A stretch of DNA of 47,736 bases from Clostridiales bacterium (GTDB lineage Bacteria; Bacillota; Clostridia; Christensenellales; Aristaeellaceae), in assembly GCA_015056415.1 (NCBI GenBank), contig SVGJ01000014.1:1-47736 (forward strand), written 5' to 3'. Positions within the stretch are counted from its first letter, which is position 1. Each line of letters starts with the position of its first letter. This document shows, in pieces, positions 8,301-17,901 of this stretch. The notes under the pieces were generated by a model. It was not told the DNA's origin, ran no database searches, and saw only the letters and a list, made by a program, of their open reading frames with translations. The position numbers were made by a program, and so were the translations under genes.

Positions 8301-8432
8301 GCGTCGCGGCGCTCCCTCTGAGCGCCGTGACCCCTACAAAGGGAAAACCCACTTCCAAGACTGAAAGTGGGTTTCGAAAGGGCTGAAAGCCCTTCGTGGG
8401 GATTCCTAAGGGGCAAAGCCCCTTAGGCGGGC
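8301..8432 (-). repeat. Three-hairpin module, copy 2
   Basis: Begins with GCGTCGCGGCGC...GCGCCGTGACCCCT (8301-8335; identical to 7381-7415 outside a 9-base loop), then hairpins built on AACCCACTT/AAGTGGGTT, AAGGGCT/AGCCCTT and CTAAGGGGC/GCCCCTTAG. The stop codon of the ABC gene (8423-8425) lies in the last hairpin. Confidence 0.7.
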
Positions 8433-10225
8433 ATGCCTTGTTCGCGGGCCTGGGCGGTGTAAAGCTCGTAATACGCGCCGCGCTTGGCGATCAGCTCATC
8501 GTGGCTGCCGGATTCCAGAATACCCTTGTTGGAGATGTACAGGATCCTGTCGCAGTTCTTGATGGTGGACAAGCGGTGGGCGATGATGAAGGAGGTGCGG
8601 TTCTTCAGCAGAGCCTGAATGCCCTCCTGCAGGAGCTTCTCCGTCTTGGTGTCGATGGAGGAGGTGGCCTCGTCCAGGATCAGGATGCGGGGATCGCTCA
8701 GCAGCGTGCGGGCGAAGGAGACCAGCTGCTTCTGGCCCTGGGAGAGGCGATTGCCGCGCTCGTTGACGGTGGTGTTGTAGCCCTGGGGCATCTCGCTGAT
8801 GAAATCATCGGCGCGAACCAGCCTGGCAGCGGTACGGATCTCCTCTTCCGTGGCGTTGAGGCGACCGTAGCGGATGTTATCCATGATCGTGCCGGAGAAG
8901 ATGAAGCTGTCCTGCAGCATGATGCCCAGCTGGTTGCGCAGGCTGTTCAGGGTCGCATCGGTGATATCGTAGGTCTTGCCGTCCTCGCCCGTGAGGGTGA
9001 TGGAACCGCTGTTCAGGTTATAGAAGCGGCACAGCAGGTTCACCACGGTGCTCTTGCCCGCGCCGGTGGGGCCCACCAGGGCGATGCTCTCGCCGGCCTT
9101 CACGTGGAGCTCCAGATGCTCCAGCACGTTGATGCCCTCTTCATAGCCGAAGGTCACGTCGTTGAAGTGCACCTCGCCGGTGATATCGGGCAGGGTCACG
9201 GCGTCTTCCTTGTCGTCCACCACCACAGGCTCATCCATGGTTTCGAAGATACGCTCCAGATAGGCCAGGTTGTTGACGAAGGAGTTGTAGATGTTCGCCA
9301 GGGAGGTGATGGGCTGCCAGAAGCGGCTCACATACTGACCCATGGCCAGGATCACGCCGAAGGAGACGATGGCGCCGCCCAGCCAGTACACACCGGCGAT
9401 GTACATCACCGTGAAAACGATCTGGGTGAGCATTTCCGAGGTGATCCACACGCTGTTGGAGATGTACATGGCGCGCATCCAGGTGGTGCGGCAGGCGATG
9501 GCCAGCCTGGTCATGATGGAGCAGTTCACATCCTGCCGGGCAAACAGCTGGCTGACGCGGACACCGTCGATGGATTCTGCCAGGTAGGCGTTGTAGTTGG
9601 AATTCTTGTTGCTCTGGTTCTGCCAGGCCTTGCGCTGGCGCGGCTTGAGGTAAAAGATGAAGCCCACGAACAGCGGCAGACCGGCCACCACGATGAACGA
9701 AAGCGTTACATTGGTGGAGAACATGAACACCACGATGAAGATCAGGTTGATGATCTCAAGGATGGAGTTGATGATGCCGTTGGACAGGATGTCCGAAACG
9801 GAGTTGACGTAGTTGATGACGCGGACGAGGATCTTGCCGGCGGGGCGGCTGTCGTAATAGGAGAAGGGGAGCTTCTGCAGGTGGGCGAAGAGATCCTTGC
9901 GGATGTCGTAGATGATCTCCTGGCTCACGTGGGCCATAATGCGGGAACGGATCACCGTGAAGATGATGCTCACGCAGATAATGCCCAGGAACAGCAGCGC
10001 CATCCGCAGGAGCATGGCCATGTCCTTGTTGGGCACGGCCTCGTCCATGACCCACTGGGTGATCTTGGGCACGAACAGGCCGGCAATGGAGGCGCAGGCG
10101 GAAAGCAGCATGGCCAGCAGCATCTTGACCTTGTGCCGGGAGATATAGATGAACGCGCGCTTGAGATGCCCCAGGTCAAACGGGGATTCCAGGTTCTCGT
10201 CAACGTCGAATTTGTTGCGAGCCAT
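8423..10225 (-). CDS. ABC exporter half-transporter, catalytically canonical subunit
   Basis: A 600-aa protein with a six-helix exporter membrane domain (about 30-330) and an ATPase domain with GPTGAGKST (Walker A), signature LSQGQ and ILILDEATSSID (Walker B with catalytic E). The signature departs from LSGGQ, while the partner has a D in place of the Walker B glutamate. That pattern is typical of heterodimeric multidrug exporters (LmrCD, BmrCD, TM287/288), where both defects fall in one degenerate ATP site. The ATG overlaps the partner's stop (TGATG). Substrate unknown. Confidence 0.9.
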   Translation of the reverse strand: MARNKFDVDENLESPFDLGHLKRAFIYISRHKVKMLLAMLLSACASIAGLFVPKITQWVMDEAVPNKDMAMLLRMALLFLGIICVSIIFTVIRSRIMAHVSQEIIYDIRKDLFAHLQKLPFSYYDSRPAGKILVRVINYVNSVSDILSNGIINSILEIINLIFIVVFMFSTNVTLSFIVVAGLPLFVGFIFYLKPRQRKAWQNQSNKNSNYNAYLAESIDGVRVSQLFARQDVNCSIMTRLAIACRTTWMRAMYISNSVWITSEMLTQIVFTVMYIAGVYWLGGAIVSFGVILAMGQYVSRFWQPITSLANIYNSFVNNLAYLERIFETMDEPVVVDDKEDAVTLPDITGEVHFNDVTFGYEEGINVLEHLELHVKAGESIALVGPTGAGKSTVVNLLCRFYNLNSGSITLTGEDGKTYDITDATLNSLRNQLGIMLQDSFIFSGTIMDNIRYGRLNATEEEIRTAARLVRADDFISEMPQGYNTTVNERGNRLSQGQKQLVSFARTLLSDPRILILDEATSSIDTKTEKLLQEGIQALLKNRTSFIIAHRLSTIKNCDRILYISNKGILESGSHDELIAKRGAYYELYTAQAREQGMPA

Positions 10226-11970
10226 CAGTCGTTCCCCCCTTCGTAGGCGATGCCGTTCTGCAGGCAATAGGTCTCGTAGTAATAACCGCGGTTCTTCAGC
10301 AGTTCCTCGTGGGTGCCGCGCTCGGCGATGGCGCCGTTGCGGTCAAGGATGAGGATCTGGTCGGCGTCCTTCACCGAGGAGATGCGCTGGGCGATGATGA
10401 GCTTGGTGCAGTCATAGGGCAGGGTGCGGAGCTGCTGCTGGATGTACTGCTCGGTCTCCATATCCACGGCGGAGGTGGTGTCGTCCATGATGAGGATGCC
10501 GGGACGCATGGCCAGGGCGCGGGCCAGGGCGATGCGCTGGCGCTGGCCGCCGGAAAGGCCCACACCGCGCTCGCCGATGATGGTGTCGTACCCATCGGGC
10601 AGCTTGGTGATAAAATCATCCGCGGCGGCGCGGTTGGCAAAGTCCCGCACCTCCTCGAAGGTGAGCTCCTGATTGCCAAAGGCCACGTTGCCTTCCGCCG
10701 TATCGGAGAAGAGGAACACGTCCTGGATAGCGGTGCCGATGCCGCCGCGCAGCTCCTGCAGCTTCCATTTGCGGACGTCGCAATCGTCCACCAGGATCTC
10801 GCCCTGCTTCACATCGTAGAAGCGGGCCAGCAGCTGGATGATGGTGGTTTTGCCGGAGCCGGTGGGGCCCATGATGGCGATGGTCTGGCCGGGCTGGGCC
10901 ACGAAGGAGACGTCCTTGAGCACGGTCTGCCCGTCATAGGCGAAGGACACGTCGCGGAACTCCACCTTGCCCTGCAGCTTTTCGTGGGAGACGGCGCATT
11001 CGGAGTCCACGATGCTGGGCTTGCCCAGGTCCATCTCCATCACCTTGTTGGCACAGGTGGCAAAGCGCTGGAAGTCGTTCAGCAGGTTGCCCAGCATACG
11101 CATGGGATGGGCCATGGCCCAGCTCAGGCTGGTGAACACGGTCAGCTGGCCGGCGGTCAATTCGCCCTTAATCATGAACAGGCCGCCGACGAACACGGTG
11201 ATCAGCGTCATGGCGTTGGCCAGGATCTCGATGAAGGGGTAGAAGCTGAGCCACAGCTTGTTGATGGCCAGGTGGGAATCGCGGAAGGCAGAGGAGCGCT
11301 CGTCGAAGTTTTTCTTCTCGTGCTCTTCACGGGCAAAGGCCTTCACCACGCGGTTGCCGGCGATGTTCTCCTGGGCGGCGGTGTTCATCTCGCTGAGCCT
11401 GTCGCGCATGTTGATGAACAGCTGACGTACCTTTTTGGAATAGACCTTGGTGATCAGCATCAGCAGCGGCGTCACGCACAGAAGCGCCAGAGCGAGCTTC
11501 CAGTTGACGAAGAAGAAGTAGATCGACGTGGACAGGAACATCACGATGCTGTCCACCGAGGCGTAATCGATATAGGAAATGAAGTGACGGCACCAGTCGG
11601 CGTCGGCGGACATACGGGTCATCAGGTCGCCGGTGCGGTGCTTGTCGAAAAAGCGCATATCCTGATACTGCAGGCGGGTGAACAGGCGGGTGCGCAGGTT
11701 GAACATGGTGTTCTGGCCGCACTTCTCCAGCGAGATCACCATGAAGAAACGCATGGCTTCGCGCAGTACCTTGAAGCCCAGCATCGTCATCAGGATGGGG
11801 ATAAGGGGCTCCGGGTTCTTGGCCACAATGACGTCGTCCACCAGACGAGAGGTCAGCGCGGGGTTGATGAGCAGCATCACAGAGGTGACCGCGCTGATGA
11901 TCAGCGCCAGAATGAGCTTTTTGTGGAACGGTTTGTCCATGACCGACCACAGCCATTTGATTTGCTGCAT
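10225..11970 (-). CDS. ABC exporter half-transporter, degenerate-site subunit
   Basis: A 581-aa protein with a six-helix membrane domain and an ATPase domain: GPTGSGKTT, signature GLSGGQRQR, and ILIMDDTTSAVD, where D replaces the catalytic glutamate. It is expected to pair with the next gene as a heterodimeric drug or lipid exporter. The ATG at 11970 is chosen because GGAGG lies 8 bases upstream; a GTG five codons earlier overlaps that ribosome-binding site. The promoter carries a perfect 14-bp palindrome. Confidence 0.9.
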   Translation of the reverse strand: MQQIKWLWSVMDKPFHKKLILALIISAVTSVMLLINPALTSRLVDDVIVAKNPEPLIPILMTMLGFKVLREAMRFFMVISLEKCGQNTMFNLRTRLFTRLQYQDMRFFDKHRTGDLMTRMSADADWCRHFISYIDYASVDSIVMFLSTSIYFFFVNWKLALALLCVTPLLMLITKVYSKKVRQLFINMRDRLSEMNTAAQENIAGNRVVKAFAREEHEKKNFDERSSAFRDSHLAINKLWLSFYPFIEILANAMTLITVFVGGLFMIKGELTAGQLTVFTSLSWAMAHPMRMLGNLLNDFQRFATCANKVMEMDLGKPSIVDSECAVSHEKLQGKVEFRDVSFAYDGQTVLKDVSFVAQPGQTIAIMGPTGSGKTTIIQLLARFYDVKQGEILVDDCDVRKWKLQELRGGIGTAIQDVFLFSDTAEGNVAFGNQELTFEEVRDFANRAAADDFITKLPDGYDTIIGERGVGLSGGQRQRIALARALAMRPGILIMDDTTSAVDMETEQYIQQQLRTLPYDCTKLIIAQRISSVKDADQILILDRNGAIAERGTHEELLKNRGYYYETYCLQNGIAYEGGND

Positions 11971-12016
11971 ACGTACATCCTCCACAAATCAATTAAAGTG
12001 TTTGGATTAGTTTTGA

Positions 12017-12046
12017 AGTATAGCACAACACTGTTGCATATGCAAC
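12017..12046 (-). promoter_or_regulatory. Promoter and palindromic operator of the ABC exporter operon
   Basis: Minus-strand TTGCAT (12040-12045), 17 bases, TATACT (12017-12022). The perfect palindrome GTTGCATATGCAAC (12033-12046) covers the -35 element, and a second inverted repeat CAACA-C-TGTTG (12026-12036) overlaps it. Repression by a dimeric regulator is likely; none is encoded next to it. Confidence 0.65.
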
Positions 12047-12094
12047 GACCTGAATGGGAAACAAACTGACCGTTTAGTAAAAAAGAAAAACAAG

Positions 12095-12121
12095 AAAAAA
12101 GGCAGCGGTTCAGGCTGCCTT
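12095..12121 (-). terminator. Intrinsic terminator after the SGNH hydrolase
   Basis: AAGGCAGC/GCTGCCTT hairpin with a 7-base loop followed by TTTTTTC on the minus strand; it begins 10 bases past the hydrolase stop. Confidence 0.88.
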
Positions 12122-12130
12122 GAAAGGGTG

Positions 12131-12898
12131 TTACAGGGTGACGGAGGCCTTGATCCGCGCCGCTACGAAGGAGGCGATGTTCTCCTTCCAGCCGTCGTCG
12201 GGATGCACCTCGCCGTGGTCCTTGGCGATCAGCCGGGAGAAGCCGCTTTCGTAGAAGCTGTCGATGACCTTCACGCCCAGCGCACGGCAGACCTTCACGA
12301 TGATGTTTCGCTTGACGAGCATGGTCTCGTAGCTCATCCAGGGGAGATCCGTCCAGGTCTGCAGGGGCGTAGCGACGAACAGCTGCGCATAGGGACAGGC
12401 GCTCTGCAGGGTTTCGATGGCCCACCGCAGGGCGGAGGCCATGCTGTTGCGGGTCAGCATCGTATAGGGCAGGCGCAGCACGGCGTCCGTGTCGTCCACG
12501 GGGAGGTTGTAGGGCTGGTTGCCATCGTTGGTGGAGATGGCGATGTAGATGATATCCGGCGCGGGGCCAAGGCCGGAGCCGGTCTCGCCGGTGAGGGAGG
12601 TTTCACCGCACAGGGGATGCCGCCAGGTGACGGGCTGTCCTTTGGGGGTGATGGCCTTCAGCAGGCGGCGCACCTGGTTGGAAAGCACATTGTCGGCGGT
12701 GTTGGTGTTATCCGGCACGGTAAGGGAAATGGGGGAGAAGTTGGCCTCGCCGGCGTGCCAATCGGAGCAGGTGGCGTAGCCGCAGGCGAAGTTGCCCAGC
12801 AGCTGGGCGTCCAGCTTGCGGGCCACCACGGTGCCGATGCCTGTTACCTGGTCGGAGGTAATGCTGTCGCCCAGGCAGGCGAAGACGGGGCGGCTCAC
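12131..12898 (-). CDS. SGNH/GDSL-type hydrolase
   Basis: A 255-aa hydrolase with block I FACLGDSITS (nucleophile serine in GDSI), an IAISTNDG segment holding the block III-type asparagine, and C-terminal DHGEVHPDD supplying the Asp-x-x-His pair. Such enzymes often remove acetyl groups from sugars. The chosen GTG at 12898 overlaps the stop of the GH27 gene (GTGA), with GGAGG 4 bases upstream. No signal peptide is seen, so it probably works in the cytoplasm together with the GH27 enzyme, for instance on acetylated oligosaccharides (inference). Confidence 0.82.
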   Translation of the reverse strand: MSRPVFACLGDSITSDQVTGIGTVVARKLDAQLLGNFACGYATCSDWHAGEANFSPISLTVPDNTNTADNVLSNQVRRLLKAITPKGQPVTWRHPLCGETSLTGETGSGLGPAPDIIYIAISTNDGNQPYNLPVDDTDAVLRLPYTMLTRNSMASALRWAIETLQSACPYAQLFVATPLQTWTDLPWMSYETMLVKRNIIVKVCRALGVKVIDSFYESGFSRLIAKDHGEVHPDDGWKENIASFVAARIKASVTL

Positions 12899-14142
12899 GC
12901 TTCCTCCACAAACCACACGGCGGCGTCATGGGCGCCAAGGGTGGCGGAAAGCTTTTTGCCGGTCCTGTTGGACCACAGCTCCGTGGCGGATTTCACGCCG
13001 GTAAGGCCGGCGGCCTGGGCGTCGAGGCTCAGCTTGCGTTTCTTGTCGCTCAGGTTGAACAGGGCCACATACACGCCCTTGCCGTCCTTGCGGGGGGCGA
13101 CCCAGGCGGACTCCTCCTCCGTGGTGTAGAGGGGATGCGCGCACCAGGTGGTCTTCTGGATCTCCAGCAGGGGGGCGTTGGTGAGAAGGTCCAGGGTGAA
13201 GACGTCATTCTTGGTCATTTCGCCGCCGATCATCAGCGGGGAGCGCATCATGCACCACAGGGTCATCATGGTACGCTGCTCCTCCTGAGTGAAGCAGGTC
13301 CATTCGTTGGGATCCTCGCACTGGCGCAGGGCGCCCACGGGCAGCATATCGGCGTCGGGCCAGTGGCCGGGGCCGGCATGGATGCACCACTTCTCGGCGC
13401 GCTCGAACATGGCCTTGAGCAGATCCCACTGATCCCAGAAGTCATCGGTGATACGCCACATGTTGGCGTACTTTTTCAGATGCTCGGCCCTGTCCAGCGG
13501 CGCGGCACCGGGGGAGAGGGAAAGCACAATGTCGCGGCCGCAGCTGCGGCAGGCGGTGGAGATCAGCTCAATCTCCCGCTTGCAGTGGGGGTACTCGCGG
13601 GCGATATCATCACACTTGACGAAGTCCACGCCCCACTGGGCATACAGCTGGAAGATGCTGTCGTAATAGGCCTGGGCCTCGGGCAGGTCGCACTTGAGAC
13701 CATACATATCCGGGTTCCAGGCGCAGATGGAATTGGGGTTGGCCACCTGGGCGCAATTTTTTCCGCAGTTCAGGATGGGGCAACCCTGCTGGGCGGCCTG
13801 GCGGGGCAGGCCGCGCATGATGTGAATGCCGAACTTCAGGCCCAGGCTGTGGATGTAATCCGCCAGCGGCTTGAAGCCCGCGCCGTTTGCGGCGCTGGGG
13901 AAGCGGTTCTCAGCGGGGATCAGGCGGCCGTATGCATCCATGCACAGGGGGGCGAAGGGAATGTATTCGTGGGTGGCGGCGGTGGGCTGCGACCACTGGA
14001 TATCCACCACGATGTACTCCCAGCCATACGCCTTGAGGTTCTTGGCCATATAATCAGCGTTCTGCTTCACGATCTCTTCGGTCACGGCGGCGCCGTAGCA
14101 GTCCCAGCTGTTCCAGCCCATCGGCGGGTATTGAGCGATCAT
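12895..14142 (-). CDS. GH27-type alpha-galactosidase-like glycosidase
   Basis: A 415-aa cytoplasmic retaining glycosidase: PPMGWNSWDCYG at the N-terminus, IVVDIQW, nucleophile aspartate in VDFVKCDDI, and acid/base aspartate in MWRITDDFWDQWD. A C-terminal beta-sandwich follows. Most GH27 enzymes split terminal alpha-galactose; some act on beta-L-arabinopyranose, so the substrate is not fixed. AAGGAGGT precedes the ATG. It is translationally coupled to the SGNH hydrolase and divergent from the GH51 gene. Confidence 0.87.
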   Translation of the reverse strand: MIAQYPPMGWNSWDCYGAAVTEEIVKQNADYMAKNLKAYGWEYIVVDIQWSQPTAATHEYIPFAPLCMDAYGRLIPAENRFPSAANGAGFKPLADYIHSLGLKFGIHIMRGLPRQAAQQGCPILNCGKNCAQVANPNSICAWNPDMYGLKCDLPEAQAYYDSIFQLYAQWGVDFVKCDDIAREYPHCKREIELISTACRSCGRDIVLSLSPGAAPLDRAEHLKKYANMWRITDDFWDQWDLLKAMFERAEKWCIHAGPGHWPDADMLPVGALRQCEDPNEWTCFTQEEQRTMMTLWCMMRSPLMIGGEMTKNDVFTLDLLTNAPLLEIQKTTWCAHPLYTTEEESAWVAPRKDGKGVYVALFNLSDKKRKLSLDAQAAGLTGVKSATELWSNRTGKKLSATLGAHDAAVWFVEEA

Positions 14143-14180
14143 ACGGGGTACCTCCTTGATGAAATTGTTCTCTGCCGGAA

Positions 14181-14209
14181 ATTATACCATCATTTTGCGG
14201 ACAAAACAA
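14181..14209 (-). promoter_or_regulatory. Putative promoter of the GH27-hydrolase operon
   Basis: Minus-strand TTGTTT (14204-14209), 17 bases, TATAAT (14181-14186). It sits back to back with the GH51 promoter, so a shared regulator may control both. Confidence 0.65.
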
Positions 14210-14250
14210 TCGTTACGGTGCTTTTTCATCTTTTCTTGGTGGGAAGAGTG

Positions 14251-14259
14251 TGCTATAAT
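14251..14259 (+). promoter_or_regulatory. Putative extended -10 promoter of the GH51 gene
   Basis: TGCTATAAT is an extended -10 element (TGn before TATAAT at 14254-14259), 45 bases before the start codon. No good -35 hexamer is seen, as is common for extended -10 promoters. Confidence 0.6.
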
Positions 14260-14303
14260 GGCCGCAAACAAGCGCCACGTGCGCATGAATGAGGAGAATA
14301 CGA

Positions 14304-15752
14304 ATGAAGATCACGCTGAATCCCGCGCGCAGCGCAGGAACCATCAACAAGAACATCTTCGGTCACTTTTCCGAGCATCTGGGCCGCTGTATCTATCAGG
14401 GCATGTTCGTTGGCAAGGACAGCACCATCCCCAATAAGAACGGTATGCGTACCGATGTGGTGGAGGCCCTGAAAAACATTCAGGTGCCCGTGCTGCGCTG
14501 GCCCGGCGGCTGCTTTGCCGATGAGTATCACTGGGAGGACGGCATCGGCGCCCAGGAAGCCCGCAAGCGTATGGTGAATACCAACTGGGGCGGTGTGGTG
14601 GAGGATAATTCCTTCGGCACCCACGAGTTCCTGGAGCTGTGCGAGCAGATCGGCTGCGAGCCCTACATCAACGCCAACGTGGGCAGCGGCACCGTGCGCG
14701 AAATGGCCGAGTGGGTGGAGTACCTCAACTCCGAGGGCGATTCCACCGTGGTCAAGAAGCGCTGGGCCAACGGCCGCAAGGATCCCTGGGGCGTGAAGTT
14801 CTGGGGCGTGGGCAACGAGAGCTGGGGCTGCGGCGGCAATATGCGCGTGGAGTATTATGCCGATGAGTACCGCCGTTACCAGACCTACTGCCGCAACTAC
14901 GGCAAAAACAAGCTCTTCCGCATTGCCTGCGGCCCCAGCGGCGATGACTATAACTGGACTGAGGTGCTGATGAAGCGGGCAGCTCCCTACATGGACGCGC
15001 TGACCCTGCATCACTACACCGTCTGCGGCGACAACTTCGATGACAAGCGCGCCGCTACCGGATTTACCACCGAGGAGTACTACCGCACGCTGAACCACTC
15101 CATCTTCATGGAGGAGCTGGTGACCCGCCACAGCCAGATCATGGACCGCTATGATCCCGGGAAGAAGGTCGCCCTCATCGTGGACGAGTGGGGCAACTGG
15201 TTCAATGTGGAGCCCGGCACCAACCCCGGCTTCCTCTACCAGCAGAACACCATGCGCGACGCCATGGTGGCCGCCATTAACCTGAATGTGTTCATGGCAC
15301 ACTGCGACCGTGTGTGCATGGCGAATATCGCCCAGACGGTGAACGTGCTCCAGTCCGTCATCCTCACCGAGGGTGACAAGATGATCCTCACCCCCACCTA
15401 CCACGTGTTCGACCTGTACAAGGCTCATCAGAATGCCCGCCAGGTGGATTGCTTCGTGGAGACCGAAGAGGTGGGCGAGGGCAAGTTCACCGTGCCCCAG
15501 GTCATCGCCTCCGCCTCCGAAAAGGATGGCAGGATCACCCTGACCATCGCCAACATGGCCATGGACAAGGAAGCCGAAGTGGCGATCGACGGCGTGTGCC
15601 TGTGCAAGGTCCAGGGCCGCATCCTCCAGGGCGAAGCCGGTCAGTACAACGATTTTGACAACAGCCCCCTGGCTTTGAAGAAATTCACCGGCATCGAAGG
15701 CGGCAAGGTCAAGCTGCCCGCCTGCTGCGTGGTGGAACTGACCATCGGCTGA
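14304..15752 (+). CDS. GH51 alpha-L-arabinofuranosidase
   Basis: A 482-aa cytoplasmic enzyme that removes arabinofuranose side chains from arabinan or arabinoxylan fragments. Family marks are [28 protein letters not shown], the acid/base glutamate in GVGNESWG, and the nucleophile glutamate in [10 protein letters not shown], with a C-terminal beta-sandwich. The ATG at 14304 is chosen for its GAGGAG ribosome-binding site; the upstream in-frame codon has none. It is divergent from the GH27 gene, and no transporter or sugar regulator is nearby. Confidence 0.94.
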   Translation: MKITLNPARSAGTINKNIFGHFSEHLGRCIYQGMFVGKDSTIPNKNGMRTDVVEALKNIQVPVLRWPGGCFADEYHWEDGIGAQEARKRMVNTNWGGVVEDNSFGTHEFLELCEQIGCEPYINANVGSGTVREMAEWVEYLNSEGDSTVVKKRWANGRKDPWGVKFWGVGNESWGCGGNMRVEYYADEYRRYQTYCRNYGKNKLFRIACGPSGDDYNWTEVLMKRAAPYMDALTLHHYTVCGDNFDDKRAATGFTTEEYYRTLNHSIFMEELVTRHSQIMDRYDPGKKVALIVDEWGNWFNVEPGTNPGFLYQQNTMRDAMVAAINLNVFMAHCDRVCMANIAQTVNVLQSVILTEGDKMILTPTYHVFDLYKAHQNARQVDCFVETEEVGEGKFTVPQVIASASEKDGRITLTIANMAMDKEAEVAIDGVCLCKVQGRILQGEAGQYNDFDNSPLALKKFTGIEGGKVKLPACCVVELTIG

Positions 15753-15761
15753 TGTGTATAT

Positions 15762-15796
15762 CCGCCGCTCCTGCTGCAATGGCAGGGGCGGTTTTT
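15762..15796 (+). terminator. Terminator after the GH51 gene
   Basis: CCGCC-CCTGC pairs with GCAGG-GGCGG with a three-base bulge, followed by TTTTTC. Confidence 0.7.
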
Positions 15797-15808
15797 CATT
15801 TGCCCCTC

Positions 15809-15836
15809 TTGACTTTGCCTGTCGCTCATGTACAAT
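15809..15836 (+). promoter_or_regulatory. Putative promoter of the MATE gene
   Basis: TTGACT (15809-15814), 16 bases, TACAAT (15831-15836), 32 bases before the ATG. Confidence 0.65.
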
Positions 15837-15867
15837 AGGAAGCGTTACGATCAAGGAGGATGCGTCC

Positions 15868-17262
15868 ATGTTGAAACGCTACATCGGCGATAAGAATTTT
15901 TACAAGGCCGTGCTGGTCCTGGCCATTCCGCTGGTGATCCAGCAGGCCATCACCAGCTTTGTGAACCTGTTGGACAACGTGATGGTGGGCGGCCTGGGCA
16001 CCGAGTCCATCAGCGCGGTGGCGGTGGTGAACCAGATCTTTATGGTGTTCAACCTTTCCCTGTTCGGGGGCCTTAGCGGCGCCTCCATCTTTGGCGCGCA
16101 GTTCTTCGGCAAGGGTGATATGGAGGGCATGCGGGATACCTTCCGCTTCAAAATGATCTTTGGCGTGGTGCTGACGATCGTTGGCACGACGGTGCTTTTG
16201 ACCTGCGGCGAGACCTTCATCGGCCTGTTCCTCCGGGGCGAAAGCGATGGCGGCTCCACCGAGCTGGCGCTGAGTGAGGGCATGAAGTATCTGCACATCA
16301 TGCTGTGGGGCTTCTTCCCCTTTATGGTGGTGCAGGCCTATGTCAGCTCCCTTCGCGAGACCGGCGAGACCTTTGCGCCGATGATCGCCAGCGTGATCGC
16401 CATTCTGATCAACCTGGCGCTGAACTATCTGCTGATCTTCGGCAAGTTCGGCTTCCCCCGCATGGGCGTTTCCGGCGCCGCGCTGGCCACGGTGATCTCC
16501 CGCTATGTGGAGATGGTCTATGTGCTGATACATGCCCACCGCCACCCGGAGAAGTATCACTTCCTGAACGGGGCATACCGCAGCCTGCATATTTCCGGCT
16601 CCCTGCTGGGCAAGATCGCTGTTACCGGCACGCCCCTGATGCTCAACGAGGTGCTCTGGTCCCTGGGCATGACCTTCATCAGCCAGAGCTATTCCACCCG
16701 CGGCCTTTCCGCGATGGCGGCCATCAATATCACCGGCACGGCATGGAACCTGTTCTGCGTGATGATGTTTGCCATGGGCAGCGCTGTGGCCATCATGGTG
16801 GGCCAGAAGCTGGGCGCGGGTGATAAGGAAGGCGCCCGGGATACCGACCGCAAGCTGGTGTTCCTGACGGTGGTGATGCACATCATCATGGGCGGCCTGC
16901 TGATCCTCTGCTCCGGGCTGATCCCCCTCATGTACAACATTGAGGACAGCGTCCGCCAGATGACCAGCCATCTGCTGATCGTGGCCGGCGCGTCCCTGCC
17001 CATCCATGCTTATGTGCACGTGGTGTACTTCACCATCCGCTCCGGCGGCAAAACGGTGATCACCTTCCTGTTCGATTGCGTGTATACCTGGGTCGTCCCC
17101 GTGGCGCTGGCTTATGTGCTGTGTCACTTCACTCAGCTGCCCGTTCTGTGGGTGTACTTCGCGATCCAGTTTATCGATATCATCAAGGTCATTATCGGCG
17201 CGCTGATGCTCCGCTCTGATTTCTGGGCCAACAACGTGGTGAATGAAGTCAGCGAAGCATAA
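15868..17262 (+). CDS. MATE-family efflux protein
   Basis: A 464-aa membrane protein with twelve predicted helices in two repeats, starting AIPLVIQQAITSFVNLLDNVMVG, where the NLLDNVMVG pattern is typical for MATE exporters. These use Na+ or H+ gradients to expel drugs or metabolites; the substrate is unknown. The ATG at 15868 follows AAGGAGGA by 7 bases. It has its own promoter inside a run of glycosidase genes, so a link to sugar use is not shown. Confidence 0.92.
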   Translation: MLKRYIGDKNFYKAVLVLAIPLVIQQAITSFVNLLDNVMVGGLGTESISAVAVVNQIFMVFNLSLFGGLSGASIFGAQFFGKGDMEGMRDTFRFKMIFGVVLTIVGTTVLLTCGETFIGLFLRGESDGGSTELALSEGMKYLHIMLWGFFPFMVVQAYVSSLRETGETFAPMIASVIAILINLALNYLLIFGKFGFPRMGVSGAALATVISRYVEMVYVLIHAHRHPEKYHFLNGAYRSLHISGSLLGKIAVTGTPLMLNEVLWSLGMTFISQSYSTRGLSAMAAINITGTAWNLFCVMMFAMGSAVAIMVGQKLGAGDKEGARDTDRKLVFLTVVMHIIMGGLLILCSGLIPLMYNIEDSVRQMTSHLLIVAGASLPIHAYVHVVYFTIRSGGKTVITFLFDCVYTWVVPVALAYVLCHFTQLPVLWVYFAIQFIDIIKVIIGALMLRSDFWANNVVNEVSEA

Positions 17263-17303
17263 TATCTCCTCCGCTGGGACATACTGCCAGCGAGGTGATG
17301 AAT

Positions 17304-17765
17304 ATGATGTGGACGCAAAAAGAGGCGTCGCTCCTGGAAGACCTGAAGGCCCAAGAGAGGATCTGCGTTGAGAAGTACGGCAAGTATTCCCAGCAGGCCA
17401 AGGATCCCCAACTGAAGCAGCTTTTCGCGCAGATCCAGCAGACCGAGCAGCAGCACGAGCAGACCGTGACCCAGATGATCAACGGCACGATCCCCCAGAT
17501 GAACCAGCAGGGCGGTCAGCAGCAGGCTCAGCCGGGGCAGCTGCCTGCCTACGGTCAGCAGCAGTCCCCGGAGAAGCAGGCCGACGCGTACCTCTGCCAG
17601 GACGCTCTGGGCACCGAGAAGCACGTGAGCAGCGTTTATGACGTGAGCATCTTCGAGTTCCGTTCGCCTCAGGCGCGGGACGTGCTGAACCACCTGCAGA
17701 AGGAAGAGCAGCAGCACGGCGAGATGATCTACGCCTATATGGCCCGCAATGGTATGTCCGCATGA
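17304..17765 (+). CDS. CotF-like spore coat protein
   Basis: A 153-aa protein with two helical, ferritin-like segments (residues about 5-60 and 92-150) joined by a Q/G/P-rich linker. The WTQKEASLLEDLKAQERICVEKY start and DVLNHLQKEEQQHGE end resemble the Coat_F domain. Proteins of this type are spore coat or spore-associated. I take the ATG at 17304 because GAGGTGAT lies just upstream; GTG 17295 and ATG 17298 overlap that site. A hairpin follows directly. Confidence 0.82.
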   Translation: MMWTQKEASLLEDLKAQERICVEKYGKYSQQAKDPQLKQLFAQIQQTEQQHEQTVTQMINGTIPQMNQQGGQQQAQPGQLPAYGQQQSPEKQADAYLCQDALGTEKHVSSVYDVSIFEFRSPQARDVLNHLQKEEQQHGEMIYAYMARNGMSA

Positions 17766-17770
17766 CGCAG

Positions 17771-17800
17771 CAGGGAGGAAGCAGCATTGCTTCCTCCCTG
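17771..17800 (+). terminator. Hairpin after the CotF-like gene
   Basis: Perfect CAGGGAGGAAGC/GCTTCCTCCCTG stem with a 6-base loop. The following AAAATTTT is a weak T-tract, so termination may be partial. Confidence 0.65.
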
Positions 17801-17901
17801 AAAATTTTGGCGCTGGTAACGTTTCCGGAAGGAGAACCGCCTTCTCCGGCGAATGGTATCCACAAAGCCCATTATTGATCCAGAAAGCAGGGAATAACGA
17901 T

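Noticed and set aside
8396-12069. Two long plus-strand open frames (8396-10246 and 10309-12069) opposite the ABC exporter genes
   Set aside because: They are shadows of GC-rich coding sequence: the translations are rich in G, H, Q and V without domains, they have no ribosome-binding sites, and the minus-strand frames contain clear ABC motifs.
15868-17262. MATE protein as the sugar importer for the glycosidase block
   Set aside because: MATE proteins are exporters and it has its own promoter; no sugar import system is visible here.
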